Origin: UBA6183 sp943372215 | Lineage (GTDB): Bacteria; Bacteroidota; Bacteroidia; UKL13-3 | Length of the DNA stretch: 64,000 nucleotides | Direction of reading: 5' to 3' | Assembly (NCBI GenBank): GCA_943372215.1 | Contig: CALRXU020000003.1 | Location: 124,001-188,000 of the forward strand | Part shown: positions 45,364 to 55,800 of the stretch, one piece after another | How positions within the stretch are numbered: position 1 is the stretch's first letter | Layout: every line of letters begins with the position of its first letter | Notes under the pieces: generated by a model | Database searches by the model: none | What the model was told of the DNA's origin: nothing | What the model saw: the letters and a program-made list of their open reading frames with translations, nothing else | Position numbers and translations under genes: made by a program

Positions 45364-45663
45364 ATGAAAAAACTATTGATACTTGCCGCATTTCTGGGAT
45401 TAGGTTATGTAGGCGCTCAAGCTCAAACCGCTGCTCCGGCTAAGCCGCAACCTGCTGCAACTGTTCAATCTAGCCAAAAAGCTGAGGTTGCACCAGTAGT
45501 AAACGTTGACGCTACGGAAGATGTAGAAGCTAAAGCTGCAGAAACTAAGAAAAAAGGAGCTGGTTGCAGTTCAGAACAAAAAAGTTGCGGAAAAGCTACT
45601 GCTAAAAAATCTTGCTGCAGTAGCAAAAAGCAAGCAACCACTACTTCTACACCAAACCAATAG
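45364..45663 (+). CDS. Small secreted Cys-rich protein of unknown function (99 aa)
   Basis: Signal peptide (1-20, ending AQAQ), then an Ala/Pro/Val-rich linker (about 21-60) and a C-terminal tail with CSSEQKSC (69-76) and KSCCSSK. In all there are five Cys in the last 35 residues, with many Lys. Possible roles are metal or thiol binding, but nothing identifies a family. It lies 63 bp after psd and ends at a strong terminator. Confidence 0.7.
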   Translation: MKKLLILAAFLGLGYVGAQAQTAAPAKPQPAATVQSSQKAEVAPVVNVDATEDVEAKAAETKKKGAGCSSEQKSCGKATAKKSCCSSKKQATTTSTPNQ

Positions 45664-45682
45664 TTGGTTTCAAACTGATTTA

Positions 45683-45715
45683 AACCTGATATGCTTTTGT
45701 ATATCAGGTTTTTTT
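45683..45715 (+). terminator. Intrinsic terminator after the Cys-rich protein gene
   Basis: AACCTGATAT (45683-45692) pairs perfectly with ATATCAGGTT (45701-45710), followed by T residues to 45715. Confidence 0.92.
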
Positions 45716-45732
45716 ATGCGCTTTAGTATAGC

Positions 45733-47049
45733 CTAAGTTGACAATGCGGCTTTATATACCTCTAAACATCTTTTTCTTGCTATATCATGGGGAACAATTG
45801 GCCTGAGGTATTGTGCAGTGCCCCATTCCGGCACCCACTTTTTTACGTAAACCATTGCTTTGTCAAACTTTTCCATTTGCAATTGGGGATTAAATACCCT
45901 GAAATATGGTGCTGCATCTGTACCGCAACCCGCAGCCCATTGCCAGCCTCCATTGTTTGCACTTAAGTCAAAATCCAATAGTTTACTTGCAAAATAGGCT
46001 TCTCCCCAACGCCAATCAATTAACAAATGTTTGGTTAAAAAACTAGCTACAATCATACGTACCCTATTGTGCATAAATCCTGTTTCATTGAGTTCACGCA
46101 TGCCAGCATCAACAATTGGGTAGCCTGTTTTCCCATTGCACCAAGCCTCAAACTCAGCCTCATTGTTTCTCCAGGCTATGGCATCGTAGTTTCTCCTGAA
46201 TGCACCTTGTGCCACATGCGGAAAATGGGCCAAAATCATCATGTAAAAATCGCGCCAGATTAACTCATTCAGGAAGGTCTCATTTAACGCCAGCGCCTTC
46301 TTTGCTTTTTCACGAATGCTAATCGTACCAAACCTAAAGTGAATGCCCAATCTTGTAGTGCCTGCAATAGCTGGGAAATTACGCTGTTCATGATATTGTT
46401 TAATTAAACCTTGTGCAACTGCCTTTGATGGAAAGTTTACTGTTGAAGCAATAAATCCCATTTGCTCCAATTTAATCAACTTTTGGGCTTTACTCACTTG
46501 CAAGAAATGTTTAAAATACCTCTCTGTTTTATAAGCTTGTAAAAAGTATGGGGTTAGTTTTGCTTTCCATTTTTTGCTGTATGGCGTAAAAACAGTATAA
46601 GGTTGCCCATCATCTTTTAACACTTCATTGTATTCAAATATACATTGGTCTTTAAATGATGAAAATAAAGCCCCCTGTTTCACACTAAACTCCTTTACCC
46701 AATTGTCGCGAGCAATGGCATAAGGCTCATAATCATGGTTGGTGAAAATATGTGTTATTTGATAATCTTGAAACAGTTGTGCCCAAACCTCTTCTGGTGT
46801 GCCAAATAGGACCAACAAATCACTTCCTAAACCATTAAGTTGTTTTTTAAGCCCTTCAATTTGCCGGTGGATAAAGGTTACCCGAGCATCATGTTGGTTT
46901 TGAAGTTTGCTTAAAATATGTTTATCAAAAATAAAAATAGGTAAAACAGGTAACCCACTTTTTAAAGCATGATAGAGTCCTGCATTATCTTCTAAGCGCA
47001 AATCTCTGCGAAACCAAAAAATGGCAACTGAGTCTTTTGTTTGTCCCAT
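45733..47049 (-). CDS. phrB: Deoxyribodipyrimidine photolyase (class I)
   Basis: A 438-residue photolyase/cryptochrome-family protein that repairs UV-induced cyclobutane pyrimidine dimers with blue light. The antenna domain opens with AIFWFRRDLRLEDN (about 8-21). FAD-binding and catalytic segments include TRLGIHFRFGTIS, NELIWRDFYMMIL, GFMHNRVRMIVASF and DFDLSANNGGWQWAAG (Asn and Trp at the active site). Sequence agrees with class I CPD photolyase. It is the last gene of the panD-to-photolyase minus-strand run, 31 bp after the DUF2079 gene. Confidence 0.94.
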   Translation of the reverse strand: MGQTKDSVAIFWFRRDLRLEDNAGLYHALKSGLPVLPIFIFDKHILSKLQNQHDARVTFIHRQIEGLKKQLNGLGSDLLVLFGTPEEVWAQLFQDYQITHIFTNHDYEPYAIARDNWVKEFSVKQGALFSSFKDQCIFEYNEVLKDDGQPYTVFTPYSKKWKAKLTPYFLQAYKTERYFKHFLQVSKAQKLIKLEQMGFIASTVNFPSKAVAQGLIKQYHEQRNFPAIAGTTRLGIHFRFGTISIREKAKKALALNETFLNELIWRDFYMMILAHFPHVAQGAFRRNYDAIAWRNNEAEFEAWCNGKTGYPIVDAGMRELNETGFMHNRVRMIVASFLTKHLLIDWRWGEAYFASKLLDFDLSANNGGWQWAAGCGTDAAPYFRVFNPQLQMEKFDKAMVYVKKWVPEWGTAQYLRPIVPHDIARKRCLEVYKAALST

Positions 47050-47079
47050 TTGGTTTAAACAACTGAATGGAGCGAATGT

Positions 47080-48552
47080 TTAATTGCGTTTAAAAACCAA
47101 AACAACATCCGTTTTTTGAATCATGGTCCAATGCTGGCTGTTCATTAAGGTGTCTAAAGAAACCTGAAAAGTGGAATCATTAAGCGGGTACTTTCCAAGC
47201 TTAGGAGCCAATACAATATAATTGGCTAAATTCACATTGGGATATATGTATATGCTATCTCTATTACAAAGGCGTGAAACCAGCAGTGTTTGGCCAGCTA
47301 CTGCATCCTTTTCAGTAAATGGCAAATTGGCGAGTGCCTGATTAAGCGCAGAAACAGGCTCTACCGCCTGGTAATGTTCCTTCCTGTAAAATTGCAAATT
47401 GGTTCTGTCAAACCAAATGGAAACGCGGCTCTCTAATTTGGTAAATGTATAAAAGCCAGCAATTGCCGCTATCACAAAAGGTAAAATAAGTTTGATTTTA
47501 CCACTGGTTTTTTCATGTATAAATACTGCAGTAGCCAGCACAATAATGGGAACAAACTCAATGCTATAATGGTTGTTAATTCCCCAACGTGTGGGGTCGT
47601 TCATAAATAGTTTTTGGGCATACACTGAAATAAGCATAACCGCAAATTGTGGTCTGTACAACATAAAAATGCCCCCACTTACCAAAACCGAAAAATGCAG
47701 TTCAGATTTAATCCCTGCATAAAACGGCTCAAACCCTGGGTTCTCGAATAATAGGGTGAAGGTTTTACTTGGATATAGGAAAACATTTTTAAGCATGTCC
47801 TCAGCACTTGTTCCTAATGCTTGGTAAGCTCCTTCATAAAGGTAAACCGCATCAACAGGGCGAAAATGTGGAATGATTACTTTGATTACTACAATAAAAT
47901 AGACGGCAGCAATTGTAGTAAAACCATACAGCACATTTCTAATGGCTTTAGTTTGGTGGTAATGAAATGCCAGTCCCAAACAAACAAATATGGTATACAA
48001 TGCAATGTTTTCTTTGCTTATCAACATTAGTGTAAAGATGATAGCTGCATGGCGCCATTTTTTTTGGTGCGCATTAACCATAAACCATGGAACCAGCATG
48101 GCTCCTGTAACATTGTTGTGAAAATCAAAAGACAAGGCAGAGTAAATGCCCCACATTACATAAAAATGAATGAGTGTAGCAATAGCGGCTGTATTGCTTT
48201 GCGTATATAGTTGTACATATCGCATTGCCCCAATTCCTCCCAACACAATCATTACAATTTGAAAAATAAGTAAGGTGTAAGAACCAAATACCCAATAAAA
48301 GGGGGCTAATAAAAGAAATATTGGTTCAAAATGATCGCCAAAAGCATGATTTACCAAGGGTTGTTGGAGTGAGGTATAGTTCAGTTTTAAATGACTATAT
48401 GAATACAGCATGTTGTTATAAATGCCTAAATCATACGCACAGGTCCTATACAAGTAATGGTTAACCAACGACTCCAAACAAAACAGGATGGTAAACACAG
48501 CAACTATGCTCCAAATAATGGCCTTTTGTTTGGATGAAAAGTTGGCAAACAT
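47080..48552 (-). CDS. DUF2079 family membrane protein
   Basis: A 490-residue polytopic membrane protein of the DUF2079 family (multiple hydrophobic segments, N-terminal motif CAYDLGIYNNMLY and HFEPIFLLLAPFY). Members resemble GT-C type glycosyltransferases, in that they have a large periplasmic loop, but no activity is proven. It lies 1 bp after the heptose adenylyltransferase-like gene, which suggests a link to surface-glycan assembly. Confidence 0.82.
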   Translation of the reverse strand: MFANFSSKQKAIIWSIVAVFTILFCLESLVNHYLYRTCAYDLGIYNNMLYSYSHLKLNYTSLQQPLVNHAFGDHFEPIFLLLAPFYWVFGSYTLLIFQIVMIVLGGIGAMRYVQLYTQSNTAAIATLIHFYVMWGIYSALSFDFHNNVTGAMLVPWFMVNAHQKKWRHAAIIFTLMLISKENIALYTIFVCLGLAFHYHQTKAIRNVLYGFTTIAAVYFIVVIKVIIPHFRPVDAVYLYEGAYQALGTSAEDMLKNVFLYPSKTFTLLFENPGFEPFYAGIKSELHFSVLVSGGIFMLYRPQFAVMLISVYAQKLFMNDPTRWGINNHYSIEFVPIIVLATAVFIHEKTSGKIKLILPFVIAAIAGFYTFTKLESRVSIWFDRTNLQFYRKEHYQAVEPVSALNQALANLPFTEKDAVAGQTLLVSRLCNRDSIYIYPNVNLANYIVLAPKLGKYPLNDSTFQVSLDTLMNSQHWTMIQKTDVVLVFKRN

Positions 48553-48553
48553 G

Positions 48554-49048
48554 TTACGTGTTTTTAATTTTTCGCTCTATAGCACTTGTGCTATAACCAG
48601 GAATAAAATCAATAGTTTTTACAACTCCCCCTGCTGCGGTAACCACATCATGGCCCACAATTTCTTCAGGTTTGTAATCACTTCCTTTAACCAGTATATC
48701 TGGTGTAAGTGTTGCTATTAAATTGTAAGGTGTTTCTTCGTCAAATAAAATGACTGCATCAACACATTGCAGGGAGGCCAGTATTTGTAAACGCGATTGT
48801 TCGTCTTGAATGGGGCGGTGAGGACCCTTTAGCTTACTTACTGAAGCATCTGTATTTACGGCAATAACCAACCGATTGCCAAGGTCAGCGGACTTGGCCA
48901 AGTAATCTACATGCCCTTTATGCAGGAGATCAAAACAACCGTTGGTAAATACTACTTTAGCGTATTGTTGTTGCCAGTTCTTTACCTGTTGCGCTAAACT
49001 TTCCCTGCTTGTAAATATTTTAGCGAGTATGCTTTTGTGGTGCGACAT
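48554..49048 (-). CDS. rfaE2: Heptose-1-phosphate adenylyltransferase-like (RfaE2/HldE C-domain)
   Basis: A 164-residue nucleotidyltransferase of the HldE C-terminal type, which activates D-glycero-beta-D-manno-heptose-1-phosphate with ATP for lipopolysaccharide core. Motifs are VFTNGCFDLLHKGHVDYL with the HxGH signature (HKGH) and the C-terminal TSAIERK. No kinase domain is fused. It lies between the flippase-like gene and the DUF2079 gene. A related cytidylyltransferase function is possible, but the length and motifs favour RfaE2. Confidence 0.9.
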   Translation of the reverse strand: MSHHKSILAKIFTSRESLAQQVKNWQQQYAKVVFTNGCFDLLHKGHVDYLAKSADLGNRLVIAVNTDASVSKLKGPHRPIQDEQSRLQILASLQCVDAVILFDEETPYNLIATLTPDILVKGSDYKPEEIVGHDVVTAAGGVVKTIDFIPGYSTSAIERKIKNT

Positions 49049-49062
49049 GATGCTGCAAGATA

Positions 49063-50052
49063 TTAATTTGTTTGCACCTTACGTCTGCCTAATACCAACA
49101 ATGAGCAAATACCTCCTAACACAATAAACATAATCATTTGCGCACCGTGCACAATAGTGGCATAGGCTTTTCCATCATCTTCGGCCACCCCAAATAACAA
49201 TAATCCTTGCATTACCGCATAATGGTAGGTACCAGCACCTGCGCCAGGAGCTGGAATAACCACACCAATGGTACCCATGGCAAATACGGTAAGGCATTGC
49301 GCAAAATTAAGGTGAGCTGTAGCAGACATGGCAAAAAAACAGAAATACATCATTAGGATGTAGCATATCCAAATGCCTGCCGAAAGTACCAAAAATAATA
49401 TGGGCTGCTTAACATCTCTAATACTGGTAAGCCCTTGAGCAAACCCTTTTAATTTGGTTAACAGTTTTTGGTAAATGGCCAATTGTTTTAACCTGTTTTT
49501 AAAAACCATAAACAAACCACCAATAACCACAACTATTGCCAATAAAATCACATATTTATTGCTTGACGATTCGGTAGTTGAAGTTCCTGTTTGTTTTGAA
49601 ATGTATTGATAAAGTACATCGAATTGTAATATAAAAACAAGCCCCAACACCAGCAATAACATCACCATATCTACCAGCCGTTCCGTAATCACAGTACCTA
49701 AGCCCTTTTCCACGGGTACCTGGTCTGTCTTAAACAATGAAGCACAACGCGAAACTTCCCCTCCGCGTGGGATAAAGTAATTCATAAAATAACCGATGAG
49801 CACGGCATATAGGCTGGTTAATGTGCTTACCTGATAGCCCATAGGGCGGTATAACATGGTTGCACGGTATGCCCGTAACCAGTGACTAAATACAGAAACA
49901 AGCATTCCCACTGTAATCCACAAGTAGTTGGTTTCCAGTATTTTTTTCCACAAATCAACCCAGTTGGTTTCTTTAAAAACCAGGTATAAAAAAGCGGCCC
50001 CTATGGCAAAAATTGCCACAAACTGCACAACTTTTTTTAATGAACTGCTCAA
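49063..50052 (-). CDS. Lysylphosphatidylglycerol synthase/flippase-like membrane protein (UPF0104)
   Basis: A 329-residue polytopic protein of the UPF0104/LPG-synthase transmembrane family (about 8 membrane segments, motifs RAYRATMLYRPMGY, NYFIPRGGEVSRC and PAPGAGAGTYHYAV). Such proteins are found with glycan and lipid genes and are thought to act as flippases. Its start overlaps the panD stop by 4 bp. Function inferred. Confidence 0.82.
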   Translation of the reverse strand: MSSSLKKVVQFVAIFAIGAAFLYLVFKETNWVDLWKKILETNYLWITVGMLVSVFSHWLRAYRATMLYRPMGYQVSTLTSLYAVLIGYFMNYFIPRGGEVSRCASLFKTDQVPVEKGLGTVITERLVDMVMLLLVLGLVFILQFDVLYQYISKQTGTSTTESSSNKYVILLAIVVVIGGLFMVFKNRLKQLAIYQKLLTKLKGFAQGLTSIRDVKQPILFLVLSAGIWICYILMMYFCFFAMSATAHLNFAQCLTVFAMGTIGVVIPAPGAGAGTYHYAVMQGLLLFGVAEDDGKAYATIVHGAQMIMFIVLGGICSLLVLGRRKVQTN

Positions 50053-50399
50053 AGGATAAGGCGGTTATTCGGGTCAGGATAAATGGCAATAGGAGTATGC
50101 TGTTTAGCCTCGTTAAACTCCATTAATGCATATGAAATAATGATGAGGTGATCGCCAACAAAACCTTTGCGGGCAGCGGGCCCATTGAGGCATATCACCC
50201 CACTGTTGCGCTCACCTTTAATGATGTAAGTTTCCAAACGCTCACCGTTGTTTACATTAACAACCTGAACCTTTTCATTTTCGATCATGTTTGCAGCTTC
50301 CATCAACGCTTCGTCAATGGTGATGCTCCCCACGTAATGCAACTCAGTTTGGGTAAGTTTAACGCGGTGGATTTTAGATTTTAGAACTTCTATTTGCAT
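50049..50399 (-). CDS. panD: Aspartate 1-decarboxylase proenzyme
   Basis: A 116-residue pyruvoyl enzyme making beta-alanine for pantothenate and CoA. The self-cleavage site is Gly24-Ser25 in YVGSITID, so mature alpha subunit starts at Ser25. The conserved ERLETYII and NGPAARKG segments are present. Length is normal (about 115-127). Overlaps the flippase-like gene by 4 bp and heads the minus-strand operon. Confidence 0.96.
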   Translation of the reverse strand: MQIEVLKSKIHRVKLTQTELHYVGSITIDEALMEAANMIENEKVQVVNVNNGERLETYIIKGERNSGVICLNGPAARKGFVGDHLIIISYALMEFNEAKQHTPIAIYPDPNNRLIL

Positions 50400-50599
50400 A
50401 AAAAGCGGTGCAAAGGTATATTATTTTTTAGATATGGTGCTATTTGTATTTGCACCAAGCAATGGCTACTCCTTAAACAGTTACTTGTATTGCAACCTAT
50501 TGGTTTATTTCTTCATCTTACCGTTATTGCTAACCTCTTTTTATATTCACACGCTAACCCAACCTTTTATTTTATTATACGTATTATCCGTTGAGCTAC

Positions 50600-50630
50600 T
50601 TGTTTGATTGATTTATAACATTTACATTGC
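50600..50630 (+). promoter_or_regulatory. Possible promoter of the T9SS protein array
   Basis: TTG (50600-50602), 20 bp, TACATTGC (50623-50630) approximates the Bacteroidota promoter. ATG of the first gene is 50648. A weaker match than at 43237. Confidence 0.35.
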
Positions 50631-50647
50631 TTTATACTAATAACCAT

Positions 50648-52825
50648 ATGAAAAAAATACATTTATTGCTGTTTTGCTTAGTAACCATTATGCAAGCAGA
50701 GGCTAGCCACTTAGTGGGAGGAGACATTGAATATAAGTCTATTGGCTTTAGGCGATGGGAAATTAAGCTGGTGCTTTATCGAGAGTGTAATGGCATTCCT
50801 ATGCCTGGTTGCACAGGTGTTGGCGTAACTGGCTGCACTAAAACTTTAACAGTAAAGCCTATGGCTAAGATTTCAGGAGGGGGGCTGAACCCAAATGGTT
50901 GCAGTACTCCAGCGCCATCCATAGCTGTTACAGTAACTTCCTATTTAGTACAAGATTCCCGAAAAATAAGACAAGATGTTTGCGGACAAAGTGCAAAAAA
51001 CAGTTGCGATAACAGGGGTACAGCAACTCCTGGTTCATTTAACCCATCACTGGAAGCCTACTACTATAAAGGCATATTGGATATGAGCAGTCCTGCATAC
51101 AATAATGCTTGTCCTTATTGGGAAGTGGCTTGGGAAGAATGTTGCCGCGGTGGTGAGACAGAAAATATTTTAAACGCTGGCGGTATTAATTTTTTCATCT
51201 CTGGGGTTATCAATATTTTCTATAACCGAAATACTACTAATGCTGCTTACAAAAACAACTCACCACAATTGTTTAATGAGCCCATTGATGTGGTTTGTAG
51301 CAGCCAAGAAGTGATATACAATATGGGAGCCGTTGACCCCGATAGGGATTCGTTAACGTATGCCATTGGTACATCAAGAGGTATTGGCGGAGCTAACGTT
51401 GTTTACAAGACCCCATTTAGCGCAATTTATCCTTTTCCATTAGATAGCAATGCGCCCCCACATAGCAGTTTTCCCCAACCAAATGGGCCATATGTTATTA
51501 TTGACTCCCTTACTGGAGATATTGCTTTTAATGGATTAAACAACAACCCAACACTGATTACTTATGGTTGTATTAATGTAGAGATTACCCAATGGGCTTA
51601 TGATGCAAATGGGAGCCCATACATTGTTGGCCGTACTCAGAGGGAATTGCAAGTTTTCGTGCGCAGTTGCCCCAGCAACAACTCACCCGCGTTTACCACC
51701 AGTCCTGCTTTGCTAAATGGCAATCCAAAATACAACTGGTCGGTATGTGCTGGAGATCAAATTTGTTTTACCATTACCGCTAAGGATAATGACGATGGAC
51801 CAGGGCCTCAACCATCAACCAAACTAGATACCACTTATTTAAGCTGGAATAACAGTATAGTGAGGCCTGGCAAATTAACCTTTTTACCAGATTACAACCC
51901 CAATACTCAGCCTCGTCCAGTTCGCGAAGACCGCTGGAGGTTTTGCTGGCAAACTGAAAAAAGTGATGGTTCAACACAACCATACTCTTTTACAGCCATG
52001 GCCGTTGACAACAGTTGCCCCAATATTGGTATTTCAATTAAAACTTTTAACATTACGGTACAGCCTCCACCCATTGTAAAAATCACGGCTGCTAAAGATA
52101 CCGTATGTAGCACCGATGCTTCTCTACAATTAAATGGCACACCAGCCAATGGTGTTTTCTCTGGAAGTGCTGTATCAAATAATGGATTATTTAATATTCA
52201 AAATCCTACTGTTTTGCCGAATAATAGTTATTCTTTTACCTATCGTTTTACCAATGTTTTTGGTTGCACTGATTCTGCACTAAAAACCATTTTTGTATTG
52301 GGTACTCCAGCACCATTGACAATAACAGGTAATGCAAACCCAATAAAAAATACGACTGTAAACTATAGTGTTTCTCTCATTCCAAACCAATCTTATGTTT
52401 GGTCGGCTAACAAAGGTGTGGTACAAAACAGTTCACTCAATATGGCATCTGTGCTTTGGACTGATACTGGAGCTGCATGGGTAAAAGTTGTTACTTCCAA
52501 CGCTTGTGGTACGGCAACGAGCGAACAAAACATACAAGTTGCACCAACTGTTGGTTTAAATAAAGCCAATGGATTGAGCAATGTTACTCTTTACCCTAAC
52601 CCTACTTTTGGTGAGGTATTTATAACAGGCAATACCAGTGAACAACAAGTATTGGTTGAGGTATTTAACAACACCTTACAATTGGTGTATAGCCAATCTG
52701 TTGAGGCCATGCAGGGCAAAATAAGTACTCACTTTACTACCGAAAATTTAAGCAATGGCTTGTATTTTGTTAAAATTGGTAATGGTTCCAAATATGGTGT
52801 ATATAAAATTTTGGTAATGAAGTAG
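50648..52825 (+). CDS. T9SS-sorted surface protein, array member 1 (725 aa)
   Basis: The frame opens at 50627, but the true start is ATG 50648, where MKKIHLLLFCLVT begins a signal peptide (1-20, cleaved before HLVGG). Module A (about 20-455) is Cys-rich and opens HLVGGDIEYKSIGFRRWEI. It contains WEECCR, VVCSSQEVIYNMGAVDPDRDS and CAGDQICFTITAKDNDDGPG. A short PKD-like block with AAKDTVC (about 480) follows, then a shared block ending APTVGLN. The T9SS type A sorting domain (about 640-725, VTLYPNPTFGEVFI, GLYFVKIG) closes it. The SHLVGG..Y start is known in a family of uncharacterised Bacteroidota gliding-associated surface proteins (recalled, not checked). Function unknown; likely adhesion or S-layer-like. 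Confidence 0.87.
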   Translation: MKKIHLLLFCLVTIMQAEASHLVGGDIEYKSIGFRRWEIKLVLYRECNGIPMPGCTGVGVTGCTKTLTVKPMAKISGGGLNPNGCSTPAPSIAVTVTSYLVQDSRKIRQDVCGQSAKNSCDNRGTATPGSFNPSLEAYYYKGILDMSSPAYNNACPYWEVAWEECCRGGETENILNAGGINFFISGVINIFYNRNTTNAAYKNNSPQLFNEPIDVVCSSQEVIYNMGAVDPDRDSLTYAIGTSRGIGGANVVYKTPFSAIYPFPLDSNAPPHSSFPQPNGPYVIIDSLTGDIAFNGLNNNPTLITYGCINVEITQWAYDANGSPYIVGRTQRELQVFVRSCPSNNSPAFTTSPALLNGNPKYNWSVCAGDQICFTITAKDNDDGPGPQPSTKLDTTYLSWNNSIVRPGKLTFLPDYNPNTQPRPVREDRWRFCWQTEKSDGSTQPYSFTAMAVDNSCPNIGISIKTFNITVQPPPIVKITAAKDTVCSTDASLQLNGTPANGVFSGSAVSNNGLFNIQNPTVLPNNSYSFTYRFTNVFGCTDSALKTIFVLGTPAPLTITGNANPIKNTTVNYSVSLIPNQSYVWSANKGVVQNSSLNMASVLWTDTGAAWVKVVTSNACGTATSEQNIQVAPTVGLNKANGLSNVTLYPNPTFGEVFITGNTSEQQVLVEVFNNTLQLVYSQSVEAMQGKISTHFTTENLSNGLYFVKIGNGSKYGVYKILVMK

Positions 52826-52887
52826 TTATTAATCTATTTAAATAACAAGTGATAAGACTTTTTGTTAGTACAGTTTATGATAACCAT

Positions 52888-55800
52888 ATGAAAAAAATAC
52901 ATTTATTGCTGTTTTGCTTAGTAACCATTATGCAAGCAGAGGCCAGCCACCTTGCAGGTGGGGACATTGAATACAAAAACATTGGCTTTAGGAGGTGGGA
53001 AATTAAGTTGGTACTTTACCGTGATTGTAACGGTATTCCTATGCCTGGTTGCACAGGGGTGGGGGTAAACAACTGTACCAAAACGCTCTCTGTGAAACCC
53101 ATGACCTCTTTAGCCAATGGAGGATTAAACCCAAATGGCTGTAGTGCTCCTGTACCATCCATAAGTGTTACAGTAACTTCTTATTTGGTGCAAGATGCCC
53201 GAAAAATACGGCAAGACATTTGCGGACAAAGTGCAAAAAACATTTGCGACAACAGAGGTACTTCAACTCCTGGTTCATTTAACCCATCATTGGAAGCTTA
53301 TTATTACAAAGGCATATTGGACATGAGCAGCCCAGTTTATAATAATGCTTGTCCTTATTGGGAAGTGGCTTGGGAAGAATGCTGCCGTAATAGTGGAACA
53401 GAAAATATTTTAAACCCTGGCGGTGTCAATTTCTTCATCTCTGGAGTTATCAATATCTTTTACAACCAAAGTAATGTTACTTTTAAAAACAATTCCCCAC
53501 AATTACTTAATGAGCCCATTGATGTGGTTTGCAGCAGCCAAGAAGTGATATACAACATGGGAGCTGTTGACCCTGACCGAGATTCTTTAACTTACGCCAT
53601 TGGTAAATCAAGGGGAGCGGGCGGGGCTGCCGTTACCTACAACTCCCCATATAGTGCTATTTATCCTTTTCCATTAAGTAGCACTTCACCTCCGCATATT
53701 AATTTTCCTCAGCCCAATGGCCCTTATGTAATTCTTGACTCATTAACTGGAGATATTGCTTTTAATGGATTAAATAATAGCCCAACACTACTTACTTACG
53801 GTTGTATAAACATGGAGATTACCCAATGGGCTTATGATGTAAATGGAACTCCGTACATTGTTGGCCGAACCCAACGGGATTTACAAATCTTCGTGCGGAG
53901 TTGCACCAGTAACAACATACCTAAGTTTGCAACCAGCCCCGCACTTTCGGGTGGCAATCCCAAATACAATTGGTCATTATGTGCGGGAGACCAAATTTGT
54001 TTTACCATTACGGCAAAGGATATTGATGATGGGCCTGGGCCTGAAATATCTACAAAGTTGGATACCACTTCAATCAAATGGAATGGGAGTATTAGCCGCC
54101 CAGGCAAATTAACCTTTGTGCCAGATTATGATACTGCAATTAAGAGCCAACGCCCGCGCGAAGACCGCTGGAAGTTTTGCTGGCAAACTGAAAAAAGTGA
54201 TGGTTCAACACAACCCTATTCTTTTACAGTTAGTGCCTTAGATAATAACTGTCCCAATATTGGCATCTCTATTAAGGCGTTTAATATTTATGTTAATCCA
54301 TCCGTAACAGCCAATGCTGGTATTGATACAGCAGCCTGCCCAGGAGATACAGTGAAACTTGTAGGTAAAGGCGGTCAGAAATACAAGTGGGAGCGTATTC
54401 AAGGCAGCAGTTTGGTTACCATGGTGCCTTATGGCACAGTTGATTCCCTTAAAGTAGGTATTTTATCAACTTCACCTGCTGGTGCATTTAATGATTATGT
54501 GCTCACCAGTTATGTATCTTACCCCAATGCATCAAGCAGCAGCAACGAATGTAAGAATACGGATACCATTCGAGTAAGCACAAGAACCTATCCAATACTT
54601 ACCCGTCCTGCAATGCGAGATATTTGCAGGTCGTTAGATACGCTGATATTACCCAATTTTACAATAACCCCATCTAGCCAAAGTCAGGCAAATGGAGGCT
54701 CAGGAGTATGGAGTTACATTGCTAAGCAGTTGGCAATATCAGCATCAAATGGTTTACCAAGTTTGTTGGTAGATAGTTTAGCCAGTTTACCGCCTGACAC
54801 TTTCTTTGCCAACATTGCGAACAACACCGGCAATGCACGCATCAACTGGTTACGTTATAGCTATAAAGGTCCAGCCAGCACTGGGGGATGTGTACGAACA
54901 GATTCAGCGGCAGTGCGCGTATTTGCTCAGCCCAAAATAGACGCAGGAGCAACAGTACAGCGTTGTATAGACGGAGGTATATACCCGTTAAACGCAAGTG
55001 GAGGCCATGTTCATAGCCCACGAGATGCCACAGGTCGCAGTGGGGTATGGAGCATGATTCAGGGTGGAGGTTTAGTAAGTACAACGGTAGGACTAAATAC
55101 CATTTTTACTTACGATCCCCAATTAAGCGGAGTAAGCTTGATTCCTCAGTTTAATTTGTTGGGTTATGCCTATACAATAGGTTATAACAGCAACAGCCTG
55201 CAATGCACCAGTACAGACACGTTCCGTATAAATATCATAAAACCACCAGTAGTTAATGCAGGTGCAGATGTAACCATCTGTAAAAATGAGCCAACATTCT
55301 TAATTTCTGCCAAATCAGGAGCAACAACAACGAGTACAATACCAAGTTCAAGCTATTGGAGTTTAGCGGCAGGTCAGTCTCCAAACATCAGCAATGCGAT
55401 TATAGGCGGTCAGTCGTTCCAGTCACAAAATGGATCAGTACCAGATGCAGGCGGCAATTGGAAACTTTATTACAACGATACATCAAGCGGTTGTGTCTCA
55501 CGAGACAGCATGGAATTAACGGTAAAGCAATTGCCAAAAGTAAGTTTAACCAGTTTAAAAGACAGCTTATGCAAAACAGAAACTAGCCTTCAGTTAACAG
55601 GTACTGTAAGCCCAACAAGCACTACAGGCATAGGGGTTTATGCAGGGCCTGGTATTAATACCAACACTGGTTTGGTAAACATACAAAGCCCATCTGTAGC
55701 ACCTAACAATAGCTATGTTTTTTCTTACCGTTTTACTGATGTTTTTGGATGTGCTGATTCTGCGCAAAAAACCATTTTTGTATTGGGTACTCCAACATCA

